The notes under the pieces are model-generated. The model made no database searches, had not been told where the DNA came from, and saw nothing but the letters and a program-made list of their open reading frames with translations. Source: Acanthopleura granulata (Eukaryota > Mollusca > Polyplacophora > Chitonida > Chitonidae). From it: a DNA stretch of 64,000 nucleotides. The DNA is taken from NCBI GenBank assembly GCA_016165875.1, contig JABBOT010000002.1:24318265-24382264 (forward strand), written 5' to 3'. Positions 27,458 through 41,000 of the stretch are shown here, one piece after another. The position numbers and the translations under genes were made by a program. Position 1 is the stretch's first letter. Each line of letters begins with the position of its first letter.

Positions 27458-28726
27458 ATCATTTAACTACATACAGGCAGCAAGATTATGTGAGAGATAA
27501 CCTGACTTTAACATATTGTTATTGTAAGAAACATTTCACCAGAGTGTGTTCGTCCAAGCCAGATGTTCTTTGTAGGTGATACCTGCTGTTTTGATGATGA
27601 CACAAAGGTGCATAAACAAACTTGTTGCCCTTACCAGCTGAGAAGTCTCCCACCAGAAATTTTTAGGAGGCAGATTATTTGTCGAATGCCTTCTACGCAC
27701 AGTTTTATAAAAGCACATGAAATCAGGGTGGGTACAAACTTACTGGTAGGTACAGTGTGTTACATGTACCTGTTCACTTCAAGATTTCATCCTTGTTAGT
27801 TAGGTGCATAAAGTTCTATCACATGTTGATCGAAATTAACACATCCCACACGTTCCAAAGATGCCTGAACCTAATGATCTCTGTAAATTGTTTCTCCCAA
27901 ATTTCCTGTAACTGTAAACACAGACAGCTATCTGACATGTTGGCACCTAATCAGTCTTCTGTCAAACTCAGAAATCCCCAGACACAGGTTTCCAACCATT
28001 TTAATCTTTGGTGAAATTCATTGAACTTGCTCTTATTTATACAGTCTGGTGTATGCTTTAATTCAACATCTTATGAGCTACACCAAACATGAAAAAAAAA
28101 AACTGTCTATGCCAGCAGTGAGACTGAACTTTACAGTAGATCCCAAAGTGTCTGTGTTCTTGTGCAGAGATTTTGTTGAAAGACTGGAGAGTTCTGTCAT
28201 TGCCCTTCATCAACCGATCTCAGAGATCAGCATTTCAAAGGCCACTTGAAAGCAGTGTTTTGGCAGGTGTTAAAGGTAGCTGAGTACCCTAGTATAAATA
28301 TAGATATCGGCATAGTTGATAACAAATGCTTAATGTCGTATTCGGTAATGATATATCTCAGAGCAGTCATGTTCAGAAACATGCTGGTTGAATTGTAATT
28401 CCAGGTTCAATTGTTTCACAACTAGGACTCACATGAAGTGCGGGTTCAATATCGGCTTCGGTCATGGAGTTTGTAGACTCCTATATTGTTTTTTGTCTTA
28501 AGGCCCAGGTGACAGTAAGGTACTGATGGCCAATGTAGTGTAGTGTGCCATTTGTTGAAGATCACTTGTCTTCTACCAGTAAAGTGTGCAAGTCCTTATG
28601 TGAAGGAAAGGTGGTTGATAACTCATCAAAGTTTGGCAGTTTGAACTGGGCTCTCTGAGTTTCCTCCACCCAGAAAACTGAAAATCATCATACACGAGTT
28701 AAAAACTCTTTGGTATGGTTGGTATT

Positions 28727-28927
28727 AAATTTATTAATTTATTTGATTGTTGTATTCTGCTGTACTCCAGAATATTTCAGCATTGTGGTGGGGAAAACCC
28801 ACAACTATCTGCAGGTAGTAGGCAGATCTTCCTACTCCTTTTCTGAGGAGTAAGGCAGCATGAACTGGACTTGAACTCACAGTAACCACATTGCTGACGC
28901 ACTAGCATGGTATACACATGGCCGCGG
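28727..28927 (-). mobile_element. SINE family B, minus-strand copy
   Basis: Read on the minus strand it gives the tRNA-like segment with gtgagttcaagtccagttca, the body with ..accacaatgctgaaatattc.., and a (aaat)-type tail. The gggctctgcc middle is diverged. Confidence 0.7.
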
Positions 28928-30134
28928 TGCGGTACATGTATTATACAACAAGCAAGAAAATAGACTGCAATTCCTGAATTTTTGACCAGGATGCAAAAAT
29001 GTTTGCATTCACTTTAGTCATTCAATCCTCTTATTCATATTTCATTTATGCTGATAGCCATACCTGTATCTTTGGTGTGCTAACAAGAGGACTTCTGTTA
29101 TTTAACTTCTCGATAGTTTGTTCTGGTTTTGCTTCCAGTGCTCACATTGGCTCACCTTGACATAGTTAAGTACCTGTTATTTTTGGCAGAGTAACTTAAG
29201 CAGAACTGTTTGCTGGTTAAAGAAGGTTCATCTGTCACTGATAGAGTGATAGTGTTTAGCGTTTCTCGGGGAAATAACTCAGTTGATGTTATGCCTCATT
29301 CGTGGCCTTCTGTATGTTTATTGCTTTCGTTGTTTCATCTGCCTACTGAAGGGCTTTGTTTCATGTGACAGAAATTAGTTTGCAGATTTCCATTCCAAAG
29401 TGGTGTAACTTTTAGAACAGTCTGTCATAAACTGAAGTCAAAGAGGGCTTTCCTTCGCATTTTTCTTTTTCCTTTTTATAGACCTGCTTCTTACTGTCAT
29501 TATTATCATTATGAATATCCACTCTACCATGTGACAATCATTTAGAGAAAGATGAACAAGTCCGGTCAAATCAACATCATCTGGTAAAAGTTTTCACTTT
29601 CACTATCTAGATGCGTTTTTGCTCATCGTTTGGTGAAAGGATGTTGTTGCATTGTAGAAAAAAATGGATTTGTTGGGCAAAGGAAAAATGTTAACAGATT
29701 TAGGATAACGTTCAGCTGTTGGTAAATATGTTGGTGAATGCGAGCATGTACAAATGCTGCATAGACAGTCTATAGATAATGCTCTGAGTTAATCATCTGT
29801 GCCACATTTGTACAATCCTTACTTGCATTTAGTTTCCTTTATGATGAATTCATAGCATAAATTGAGCATCTGCGTGCATATGAGGCCAAGACACTTTCTG
29901 ACAGTTTTTTGTCCAGCGGGAGGGGATAAATGCACCAGCAAATTTGGAAACGTGAAAAAAAAAAACATACACACATGTATACTGCACAGTTTTCATATGT
30001 TCCTACATGTGAACACAAGGTTTTTATTCAGACAATTGTGTGGCAGATCTACAGGATGAACTAATAATGATAATTGTGTATCTATATATCATGTGCTGCA
30101 AGTGTCCTAGACATCAGTCCTCAATGCATATGAG

Positions 30135-30265
30135 GGACCTCTGTGGTTGTGGGTTTCCCCCGGGCTCTGCCCGGTTTCCTCCCGCTAGCCGCCATCGTAT
30201 AAGTAAAATATTCTTGAGCACGGCGTAAAACACCAATCAAATAAATAAATAAATAAATAAATGAA
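30135..30265 (+). mobile_element. SINE family B, 3' half with (aaat)n tail
   Basis: tttcccccgggctctgcccg gtttcctcccgctagccgcc is followed by atcgtataagtaaaatattc, ttgagcacggcgtaaaacac caatc and six aaat units. It is the least diverged copy of the tail here. Confidence 0.88.
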
Positions 30266-33200
30266 TACATCAATGAATATGAAATACAGATTTCTGAACA
30301 CCTTATAGGTGAAATTTTTTTTATGTTGATTTGTTCACATGGTTAGGCTTCAGTTCATCTAACAAGATGAGGTAGTAAAATTTGGATTGTGTTATGTTAA
30401 ATGAGCTAAAATAATTAGGAAAGGGCTTCTAGTTCTGCCCCATTAGCTATTGAGCTGAAGGGATTTCTGTTGGGGAATTAGAAAGCTTGTTGAGTGGAAA
30501 CACCTGATTTCAAGGAGATTGTGATGGCTGCTACATGGAGTCCAGCCCCTGACTCTGTGGGAGGGTTTATGTCCCATAGATGACAGACATTACCTCAGCA
30601 GGGGTACAGTAATGACCAGCCTGGACCATGGGCACTAGCCTTGACCATTAAACTTTCCAATTTGCAAGTAGCATATCCTGCCAGATGATGGTATGTGTAT
30701 GGAGGGAAATGTCATGATTGATGCCAGGCTAGGGTGTCTGCCAGAACCTGGGCCACATGCTCACTGCATGAACAGTGCAACATGCAAGGCCTTATGGACA
30801 TACCTATATGAACTGAAAGTATCCTGGTTTTACGCAGTTTTAAATATGGCTCCATCTTGTGACACTGTAACAAATAAAATCATGGTTTATTTTACTAGCA
30901 TATCTTAAAGATTACTTCATTTCTGATTATGCAAATGGACATGTGTTACAAATGTTATTTGTTGGGGTATTTTATTGTTCAACCATCGCATAGAACTGTG
31001 TTGAAGTCATAGTCTTGCACAACCTGTTTAAGATTACCCTCGTTTAGAATGTATTGTGATTTAAATACACATGGCAAGCATGAAAAAGAAAGTACAATTA
31101 CATAACCATCCAAGTAGGTCATGACCATTACCTGACTCTGATAAATTGGTTTTCCTGGCAGGTTATTTTTAAAGAAAGCATGGTGATATTTTCAGTCCGA
31201 CTCCAACATGCTGACCCGCAACGAACCGTATGTTATTTCTACTTGTGAATGGCTTCACCAAGGTGGTTCCTTAGACTGTTTTAGTCATTTGCATACCAGG
31301 TAGAGCAGTTTTGTCAAGACAGCTTGTTGCTGCTCTATCATCAGGGTGTTAGCAAAATCCATCAGGACCACCAAGGTTCTGAGTAGACTAGACCATGGCA
31401 CCTCATCCTGGACACCTGGCTTCACCAGCAGCAACCATCAGATACACCATCAACAACTCATTATTCATCTACAGCTTTGGTCACATGCTGCATATATAGG
31501 AACCATAAACCTCATCTGTGCTTGACCAACTCCAGTATGTATTGATGCTGATTTACCTACTGTGTTAGATTATCAGCTGTGTTAATTTTTGACAGTCTTT
31601 GTTGTTTTATGCAGTACTGGACTACATGTATTTGTTGGTCTGGTTTATTGGCTAAGTAAATCAGGCAGGAACCTGCCTCATCTGGGCTGATGCCTGACAA
31701 TCATGAGGCTGTATTACTGAGACAGCACTGACAGTCACAGATGCCATTGCAATGCAGAATTTAGTCTTGTGAGTGTAACTGATTGGGTGTTTTTGGGTGT
31801 GTTGACCACTGGTTAGCTAAGCTTTGGGGAGGCTAGCTTGATAGGGTGGACAGAAGTGGAGGCATCTTTTTGTATATGTAATCATGACATCCTGGACTGA
31901 CCAGAGACATACTAACTCACTGAACACCAACTGACTGTCTCCTGATGACTCTGACTTCAACACTTGACTTCAACTCTGACTGACTGCCCATCTCACATTA
32001 GGTCAGGGCTTTTATTGCCAAAACCAGTGCATCACAGAAGACAGTTAATTTCCCTGCTATGAGAGTCCTAGTCAACACAAGGCTAAGTAGGATTTGTATT
32101 TTCATAACAACAAAAACAGGGGCAATGACAGACATGATGTATACGTATAAAAGCATTTAACTATCACTAAATCATCCAGGTATACTTATATTTACTATAT
32201 TTACTTTTCTGACTTGACAACATTTAATCCCTGAGAAACAACTCAGTCATATTTATTTCTGCTTTAAATCTGTCTTAACTCCTCAAATATTAACCCAGTT
32301 ATAATTGGACAGTGACCATGTTAGTCTCTGTGATGACAGGAGCATACCCATATGCAACATCCCTAATTAATATGGTAATCTTATAATGGATTTTATTCTC
32401 AAAGCCATGAAACTCAACACACCAATCAAGCGAAAGGATTTCAAACTACAACATCCTGACTACAGCTGTACTACAAAATCTCACCTGCTCCTTCAAAATC
32501 GAATGATTAGATTATATGTTTGCATTAACTACTTCTAAACAGGAAGAGTGTTGTTCAAACTGTTCAGTGAGTCCTGGCCAAAATTTAGTTAGTAAATTCC
32601 TGGAACAGTTGCACTTGCTGTTTATTTCCATTATAGTTTTCCAGATAGGGGTTTCTTAAAACATGGACACATACTTGTAGATGTAACTGTGAGATGAATA
32701 ATGGTTACTGTCAGTTTATGATTTCGCATGAAAAAGAATTGGAAAAGAGATGGCACAAAGAAGAAAATGAGGAAATGTCGAGTCAGTATGAGTCAGATTC
32801 CAAATGAGGGCTTCTAGAGATGTGCTACAGTTGGGTTTATTGTCCACTAATGTTACATTTGCTGAGGTATGGGGGTTTGAGGGACCTTGCCCACTGAGCT
32901 GTATAAACTGGACATCCAGACTGACTTCTCCTCCCTAGACATGTGGTGAGGATTTGTAACAGCTGACCGCTGGTCAAACTTCTTCATGGGCCATTATTTA
33001 TCTAAACACAAGCCTCCTGTGGTCAGTTTTGACTGGTTGGAAGTCTGGAGATAATACCACAGGAATTACTCAGACAAACTGCATTAGTTACTGGATATAA
33101 AAATGGATAGTTTACCTTGAGTTCCTAGTAGAAGTCTCTCTGGTATCTCAAGAGCTCTATCTTGTAACATTAAAGCTGTGTTTATATGTCTTAAGTACAC

Positions 33201-35117
33201 CTCAGATTTACATGTCCCCCACAGTTAAATGGTTGATGTACATAGTATATGCAAAGGGGCAGTGTGTAGTCTTGGCTTGTGATACCCATCACCATGCTCA
33301 TTAAAGTAGGTATGCTCGTAACATGAAGGTGCAGGAATTAAAAATTTATTCCAGTTAAGTCACTGTCAATAATGCTAGTTTTGTCAGTTGTAATTGGATC
33401 ATCACAGTTCATGTAGGTGTATACAAAGTCCATGTGTATTTGTTTAAAGTGCATAGCTTGTTACACATTTACAAATACCCTGCATATAGTCTTTGTTTTG
33501 GTCACTAAAATCAGGGTTTCACTTTTTTCCATCAGGGTTTTCTTCCGCTCTTCTCCAGTGTGGACAGTGTTACTACTGAAATGTCAGTATTTGGTTTATC
33601 TGGTAGAGGCCAATCCTGTGACCACAGCTGTTTAAAAACTCCCTTAACCTATGGTCAGGGCTGCTCTTATCTCAAGCTCACCAACACTGAAACTCTGTGT
33701 CCTCCAGTTACATAGGACATAAGCCAGTGTTCTTCCTTACAACTGCTCTTTTAAATCTCAACTCCCACTCAGTGTCAGGTGCAGTGGGCAGCGATCATTG
33801 GCAGCATAAAACCTTTCATGTCCGAAACATGCATGTCTTTCATCTGAAACCTGAGATTGCTTTTGATATACTTTCTTTTACAGAACAGACAAAACAGAGC
33901 ACAAAAACCATCAACTGAATTGGCTTTTGTTGAAAGGGCATTTCTAAAAATTTTCAGTTTTCAATTATTCAATTTTCTTTAATATGTTATTTGTTCAAAT
34001 TATATTGAAACTGGGTATATACATGAAGATTTGCCTTTTCTGAGGTTCTGATCAAAAGAACTCCAAATGCCAAACAACTGCAAAAGGTTGCTGCACATAG
34101 TCGTATGTACTCAGCTTTGGAGAAAGTAAATAAAGAACCTAATCATGCACCTTGACTGATCATAGGGAAGAGCTACTGCAGTGATTTTTGAAGACATCTG
34201 CTTTTTGTTTTGCATGTTGATATTAACAGAAATCTTTCAAAACACTTCCATGTGATTAGTACACATCTGACCCAGGCTTAAATAAATATGTTCAGTTGTG
34301 TCATATAGCACTACATGTACTTCATTATTAAAGTCTGTTTTGATATTTGCACACACTCACTGGCTGTCATGCTAATGTGTATTCATGTACCTGGGAGGAA
34401 AGGGAAAACGTGATCGTTTTTTATCTGGTGTGGAATTGTTAAGAAATTTCCATGTGCATGAAATGTCTGTAGCACATGGTCTGGAGTGGATTTTATTTCT
34501 GGATGTTTGGGAGAAGGAAACGTGTAAATTATGACACAATAAGCCCCTGTGTTATACATTTGTTATGAAAGACTACCCTAGAGGTGGTTAACCTGCCATA
34601 TGGCCTGGTCAGGATGACACATGGGTCTGGTTTATGACAGGCTTATAGAACTGGTAGAGTGGATGGTCTTATAGCACAAGGGTACAGTACATACAGATGT
34701 TAGATCCCAGCCTGACCTTCCCAGATCCTGAAGTTTCATGCTTTATTACCACCACATCATGACCAGTCCTTTATAACTGGTTCTTGCATACATGTAAATA
34801 CATGGCAAGATTTGAGGCTTGACTGTCACCATACACATTGCAACTTTTATATAGAGGCTTTTACCCAAATGATGAAGATTTTGTAAACTATATGATACTG
34901 AGTTTTTGTACAAAAGGAGACTTTGGGGCGTTTTACACACTGTATTTTTTTTTAACACAGTAATTGAGTGATACCCTGTAAGTGTAGGAATCTCAGCCTT
35001 TTTTATGGATCCAGATTCCAGCCATGAACCCTACCCTCTCTCATATGGCATCACATAAGAACCCAGGTTGAAGGTAAATTTTCTGCACCATATGTTTTTG
35101 TTAGTGCCAGGCCCCAC

Positions 35118-35155
35118 CTCTCACCCCCTCTCACCCCCTCCTACCCCCTCCCACT
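35118..35155. repeat. ctcacccc/ctacccc pyrimidine repeat
   Basis: About four imperfect 9-10 bp units, C/T only except for single a positions. Confidence 0.75.
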
Positions 35156-35306
35156 TCTCCAGGTACTCCTAGTACAGACACACTAGCTTCCCGGGGTTAC
35201 CAGGGACAAATGGGTCCTCACTTCTAAACTAACCTTATCCCAGCTGCTTCAAAGGTCAGCAACTTGTAATATATTACACATTGCCATGCTTTCTGAACAT
35301 TATCTA

Positions 35307-35402
35307 GATATTTATTTATTTGAGTGGTGTTTTCACCCTTATTCAAGAATGTTTCACTTATAATGGCAGGAACCATGGGGAAACCCATGACCATCAGCCC
35401 TG
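35307..35402 (-). mobile_element. SINE family B, minus-strand 3' fragment
   Basis: tatttatttatttgagtggt gttttcacccttattcaaga, then cacttataatggcaggaacc, is the complement of the family tail. The rest is lost. Confidence 0.68.
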
Positions 35403-37817
35403 ATCTAGATAAGCTGCCCTCTTGTTACATGTATTTTGGTTGAAAATTTGCTAAGGGTTGAGTAAAAAGTTGCCATAAAAATGAAAAATATACAACCATT
35501 CTATCATAAACATGGTATGCTTTGTTACAGTAACTTGTGAGCACTATTTATTTTAAGATTCAGTTTTGTTTCAGTATTTTGTTTGGGTCAAGATCATCAA
35601 AAGCAGAGCATGTATTTATTTTTTTAAGGTAATAAACTGAGGTAAGGCCCTCCATGTGCTGGGTCTGTCTGTTTGCCATTGACTGGCTGGATGCTGTCTG
35701 ACAAACTGTAAGGAGTTCTTTGATTGGATGGTGTATTGGCATGTGACCTCTTATCCATGTGGCCTTGATGTAATTTGTCAGCTGACAGCTCCTGGTGACA
35801 CATTGCATCTCATCCATGTCATGTTTTCCTCCTTCAAAAGCCTCTCATCTTTCACAACATTGCCTCAAGTAAGTTTCTGTGACCTCTGACCTTGTGGGAT
35901 GGGGGTGGGGGGTCCTCTGGTGCTTTTTCATTGGCTGACAGAGAGAAGGGACAGTATCAGGGGTGAACAGCTGTGAGGGAGACAGATAAGGGAATCTGAC
36001 TGCTTACTCTGTTTCTACCCTGTCCCCAACTCATCACTGTGAGGGTCAGGATGGTCAGGCCTGCTTCCTCTCATCCAGACAGTATGGGACATAGGATAGG
36101 AACCCAATCATTATCAGTAACCAGATATGTGTACAGCAAATACACACACAGAAGACAAGCAATGCTGTGATTTAGGACATTAGTGTTTGCTTCTCTGCAG
36201 ATTGACTGTCACCAGCATATTTAGATTGTAACATAAAATAAAATTTGACAATACACTTTTTATGTAGGTTGCATAAACAGTCCTGACAGTTTCGCTTCTG
36301 TATATAGGTTATTTTCCTAAATATTTTTTAATTAAAGTAATTTACAGAGCTGGCTAGTTTATGCCTCGCAAAGTGCAATTTTACTTCATGCACATGTAAC
36401 TGTATTCAAGCCTATGTGGTAGAAAATAAACATTTTTCTCTGTTGCAGCAAACACTATAATTTTGATAAAGATTCCTTTCAGACAATACATTTAAACAAG
36501 GCCATTTTGAGAGGAGATTGCTACGGTTAGCTCAGATTCATTGTCAGTGCCCCTTTTTGCTCTGTTTAGTCTGTAATGTGATATTTGATCTGAGACATGT
36601 GTCTCCATGCAGTACATTTCAACTTTTTTGTGCATGAAAGAAAAGTATGTAGTCTGAAAGCAGAAGCGTGCAGATCTCATCAGTAACTGAAAGGCATGTC
36701 CGGTGCCAGTAGCTGGCGACCACAAGTATTTTGAGACAGGCCCTGTTTGGATCATCTGCTATCTGGCATAGCTGAAGACTGCACCTAGATTTCCCAACTC
36801 CCTCAGCAACAGATAAGGGAGGGTAACACTGCTATACTGCAGCATTAATCTGCATATATCTGTCACATGCTGTTCCTTTAATGGAACTGGCACATCTGGT
36901 AAATCAGCAGTGGAGTACCTGGGACAAGAGGGAGTCATCCTGTGCCCCGGTGGTGTAGATACACAGGCTCCAGGCTCAAAGAAACATAGTCAGATATCCA
37001 TAAAGGCTGTTTTACATATTCTTTTATACATGTGCATATAGGTATTATTTATAATGTTTAAGACAAATAATTGACCATCTGAGATTGCAACAAAGCCATT
37101 GTAGAGCCCTGACCATTCATAATCCTCAAGCATTTTATGTGGAAGAAAGTAGTGGGATAGTCATCCTTTAATCATGTGATGAGTTAAATATTTGATGTCT
37201 TATTAAATTAGTTTCTTTCTATATTTAAAATATGTTAGAACTGTGAACTTTTTTGAACATCGGCTGTCCAATGAAATTTTGACCTTCCTATCCCAGAGGC
37301 GAGCCATAAATCTCCATTTTTAGGTGTGGGTTATGCCCTGTTTCTGCCCCCATGGGAGATAAGATTACACAGACATCTTCCTTAGCTCTTTGGGAAACTT
37401 GCACTTATTTAATTCAAGTGGATCTTGGGCCACTGGCTGGCGCCATATTTTGCATCAGTGTTACGGATAGTTGTTTAGTGAATCATCATAGAAGATTTAC
37501 CCAGCTGAAAACATGAATGTATCTGGCCTACATATATAAATTCTTTTTGTTTTTTTTTTTTAGTCTTGAGCACTGTTTGTTTTCAGAAGTTTGAAATTCA
37601 GTTGATCTTTATGGTTGTGGTACTAAATGTTGATTTGTGCACATACTATATTCAATCAAAAACATGAATATTTCAGTTTGATCTACATAAGCTGTGTTGC
37701 CGAGTAAATTTAAATAAGTTGATCAGTATCTGTTTAAAACTTTGATGAAGACACCCCATTGAATAAATATCAGCCATACAGGTAAACATAAAGTCTGGTT
37801 TGGATTGTGTTTTTCAG

Positions 37818-38045
37818 ATTCTAGTGCAGCTGCGGGTAACTGGTCTCCCCTTTATGGGGGTCCTGCCAAGTTAGACCAGGACACCATCAAGTACATCCAT
37901 AAGTTCTATTGTAAGGACTGTCGCATGGAAGCAGAAAGAGCCAAAGCAGCCAAATCTGGGAGCGAGGAGGGCTCCAAACCAACAAGCCCACAGAGGTCAC
38001 TCGATGAAGCCTCACTGCATCAGACAATGGACAAAAACAAAGAAT
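37818..38045 (+). CDS. MRTF: MRTF exon: N-terminal extension ahead of RPEL1
   Basis: The acceptor is tttttcag at 37810-37817 and the donor is GTACGT at 38046. The 228-nt exon is in phase 1 at both ends. It encodes a segment starting DSSAAAGNWSPLYGG, then a charged helix-like stretch with an FYCKDCRMEAERAK core, a Ser/Pro linker, and a MDKNKE end that leads straight into RPEL1. The MDKNKE lead-in matches my recollection of the fly MRTF N-terminus, which supports the join. The CxxC-containing stretch is not a domain I recognise. A second GT (GTATGT at 38050) would break the frame to the next exon, so 38045 is preferred. Confidence 0.88.
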
Positions 38046-41000
38046 GTACGTATGTTTTATTGGGAATTACAGGATGCATGTAGCTTTACCAGATTGGTAC
38101 ACTTGAAGAACTGTGATTACTGCGTTTTATCTCTGTTTGCTATTTAAATGGATTCATCCAAATAATTGAACAGAAATCTTTGTAAATGTTAATGGATTAT
38201 TTTTCCATCATGCACTAAATCTTATTAAATGAGACAAATATTGATTAACCTAGGGGCAAGCGTTTGACATTTGAAGTAAATGTAAGAAATACCAGATGGT
38301 AGCTGGTTTACCCAGATTACTCAAAATCTCGAGGCTCAGGTAGAATTCCATGCAGTTATTTTGTATTTCTTTCTAAAATATCAAAGTAGTCATTATACCA
38401 GCCTGTTCTTGTAATGAATTATGCCATGCCTTCATTAAAATTCCCATCTGAAATCTGATCCTAAAGCTCAAGTCAGTCCCTTGTTACATGTTGGTAATAT
38501 TTTGGTAGTGTAGTTGGCATCATGCCATGGGTTTTGGCAGATTTGAAACTAATGGGCATCAAATGATACTGAGATGGGTAATCAGTTGTGGGTTTGTCTT
38601 GACCCTGTAATTGTTGATGAGGGCAGTTGGTAGGAATTCACCTGTCCACTTAGCTTCAACCCTATCTCTTATATAAGAATGAAAGCTAAAATGTCTCAGA
38701 GTTTGGCACCTTTTCAAAAATGGTGTGCCAATATTCTCTACATCAGCTTTCTTCTTACAGTGGCAATCTGAACTTTGTTCAGATGCATTTAAGAGAGAGT
38801 GTGCAATTAGAATTTTTTTACTTTCTCACCTCATGCACAAATGTTTTTCTTTGTATTATCATCTAGTTACATTAGTGCTGTTATGCAGTTGTGTGATATG
38901 TCATGTTTAATTGGTTTCAGTGTTCACTTAGGATATACTTGTAATGCATTGAAGGGAAGGGCTTCTTTAACATGTCGAGGCTGAATTAAAACTGGCACTT
39001 GAAGACAGACATCAACATCATTATTTTTTCCTATCATATACGATTGTCCTTCTTTCTGTCTGTTAGCATGACATAATCACAATAATAGTAAAATCACTCT
39101 GAAGATTTCATTTATTTATGTGTTTAAGTGATGTGGTAACTTTGTTCCTATTTAAAAGGGCTGATTTGATCTGATTTCTGGTTTCCATTGCACTTGATGA
39201 GAAGTTACGGCTTTAAATGATGTAACAGCAATAGAAGGCACTCCCTTGCACTGAGGAATTCCACATTTTATGTATATAGGTTTACATTGAGGTGACCAGG
39301 TTCATACTTGTAGTTATATTCAGGCTATTTCAATCAATTTTTTAAATGTAAACTGACCATTTTTACAACTTAAAATGCTTTGAACTTTATGGAAGTTACA
39401 TTGTCCTGGACAGGAATTCCGAATTTGGATTTCATGTTCACAGTGCAGTGAGCTACATGTATTTTGGAATTAAACTGGGAGTGATTTGACACCCTGATAA
39501 TATAAAGGAATATTCCAATACAGCTATGTTTTTATCTGATTGCTGTGTGTGTGTTACAATTCGAGTGTTCCTCATATTCAAAGCAGTTAAACCTGATGAG
39601 TCTGTGTGTGTCACACTCATGTCTTATTTTAACACCTTCGTCTTATGATACATGTATGTTACAAGTATTGGTGTGCATAGCACAGATGAATAAAAAGGTT
39701 CGTTTGGCACCTACCATGATAACCAATATCTAACATGTCTGTCACATTTCAGCTTTATTTTTTTCTAAATAAAAGTTCTAATGGTTTTATAATGAATGAA
39801 GAGAGAAAAGATGTCTGACGTGATGCTGCTTAATCTTTCTCTTATCTTCTTCCCATCACCAGTGTTTAATACTCAGAGTGAAGTATGCATGTTTATGATG
39901 GTTGCTCTTACTGTTTGTTATCTGAAGTTGTGCCTGATGAAAATCTTTACTAACAATTAAATGTTGTTTTTTCGATTAGCTCTCAAGCGCAAGTTGATGC
40001 TGAGGCGATCAGTGAATGAACTTGTGGATCAGGGAATTTATCCTCGTAAGTCCTCCCCATATGCTCAGTTGGTGAGCTTCAGTGCTGCATGGACTACTTG
40101 CTTTCTAGTCAGCCATTTATATGTGCAGGACTGTTTTCAGCTCAATTCTATTACATACTGTGAATTTAAATCAGAATTTGGCACTTTAATAGACAGGTCA
40201 TGATCTTCCAATTAGGCAAATTATTTTCTTCAAATTCATTGAAGAAAACACTAAATATGGGAGGTTTTTATAACATATTCAAGTGCATGAATGTAAAAGG
40301 CCTTAAATTACCATAGCTTCTAGCAAGTCATTTTGCGTACTGCATTAATATTTATTTGTTAAAAGCTTTATTTACATGTAAATGTCCTTCTTCTTGTCTT
40401 TTGGTTTATATGCAATGTACATGTGAAACTGAAATACAATGAACCTAGCTTTGATCACATTATGAGTCTGATTATGTGGGAATTTTGCTGCGAGCATGGT
40501 CTGATGAAAATCACTTGTTATATTTATCACAAAATATGTATAGTAGCTTTTGTATGCTGTTCATTATTAATTGCCAGTGGAGTTTTTGAAACATGTGGCT
40601 TGGTTTAGTGATGCTGAAAATTGAAAAGTCCTTCATTCTTCACAATTTTGGGGTCAGCAGAGTGCTTCAACTAGAGGCTTTTTCAAGCCTCCCACTTTCT
40701 ATAATGTCTTAACAATTGAGCATGTTGCATGCTTTAATACTTGGAGATGTCTGTGAGATGAAACAATAATAGTCTTTCTAATGCTGTTCAATCACTCAAG
40801 CAGTTTGTCTGTAAGTGTGCAGATAGGCATGTCAGCATAATATTTCAGTGTCAGGCAATTGCACCTGTTCAATTTGCTGTGAATTATTTTGCATGCCGCA
40901 GTAGACTTTTAATGATTACTTTGAATTTGTGGGTATGGAAATTCCACCATTCCTACATTGGAGAAAATACATGCACATGTCAGTAACCCAGGCATTTCAC

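Larger units (their letters stand above)
15740..28726. other. Putative giant MRTF intron, middle part
   Basis: About 13 kb without a supported exon. Contents noticed are the listed microsatellites, T- and G-rich runs (near 20490, 20920 and 22330) and a C-rich stretch at about 21670-21700. Open frames are below 100 codons and show no family signature. Confidence 0.6.
28928..37817. other. Putative giant MRTF intron, 3' part
   Basis: Apart from two SINE-B fragments and the pyrimidine repeat at 35.1 kb, nothing was recognised. It ends in a good acceptor at 37817. Confidence 0.6.

Noticed and set aside
38050..38055. GTATGT as the donor of the N-terminal MRTF exon
   Set aside because: It would break the frame into the RPEL1 exon, whereas GTACGT at 38046 keeps it.
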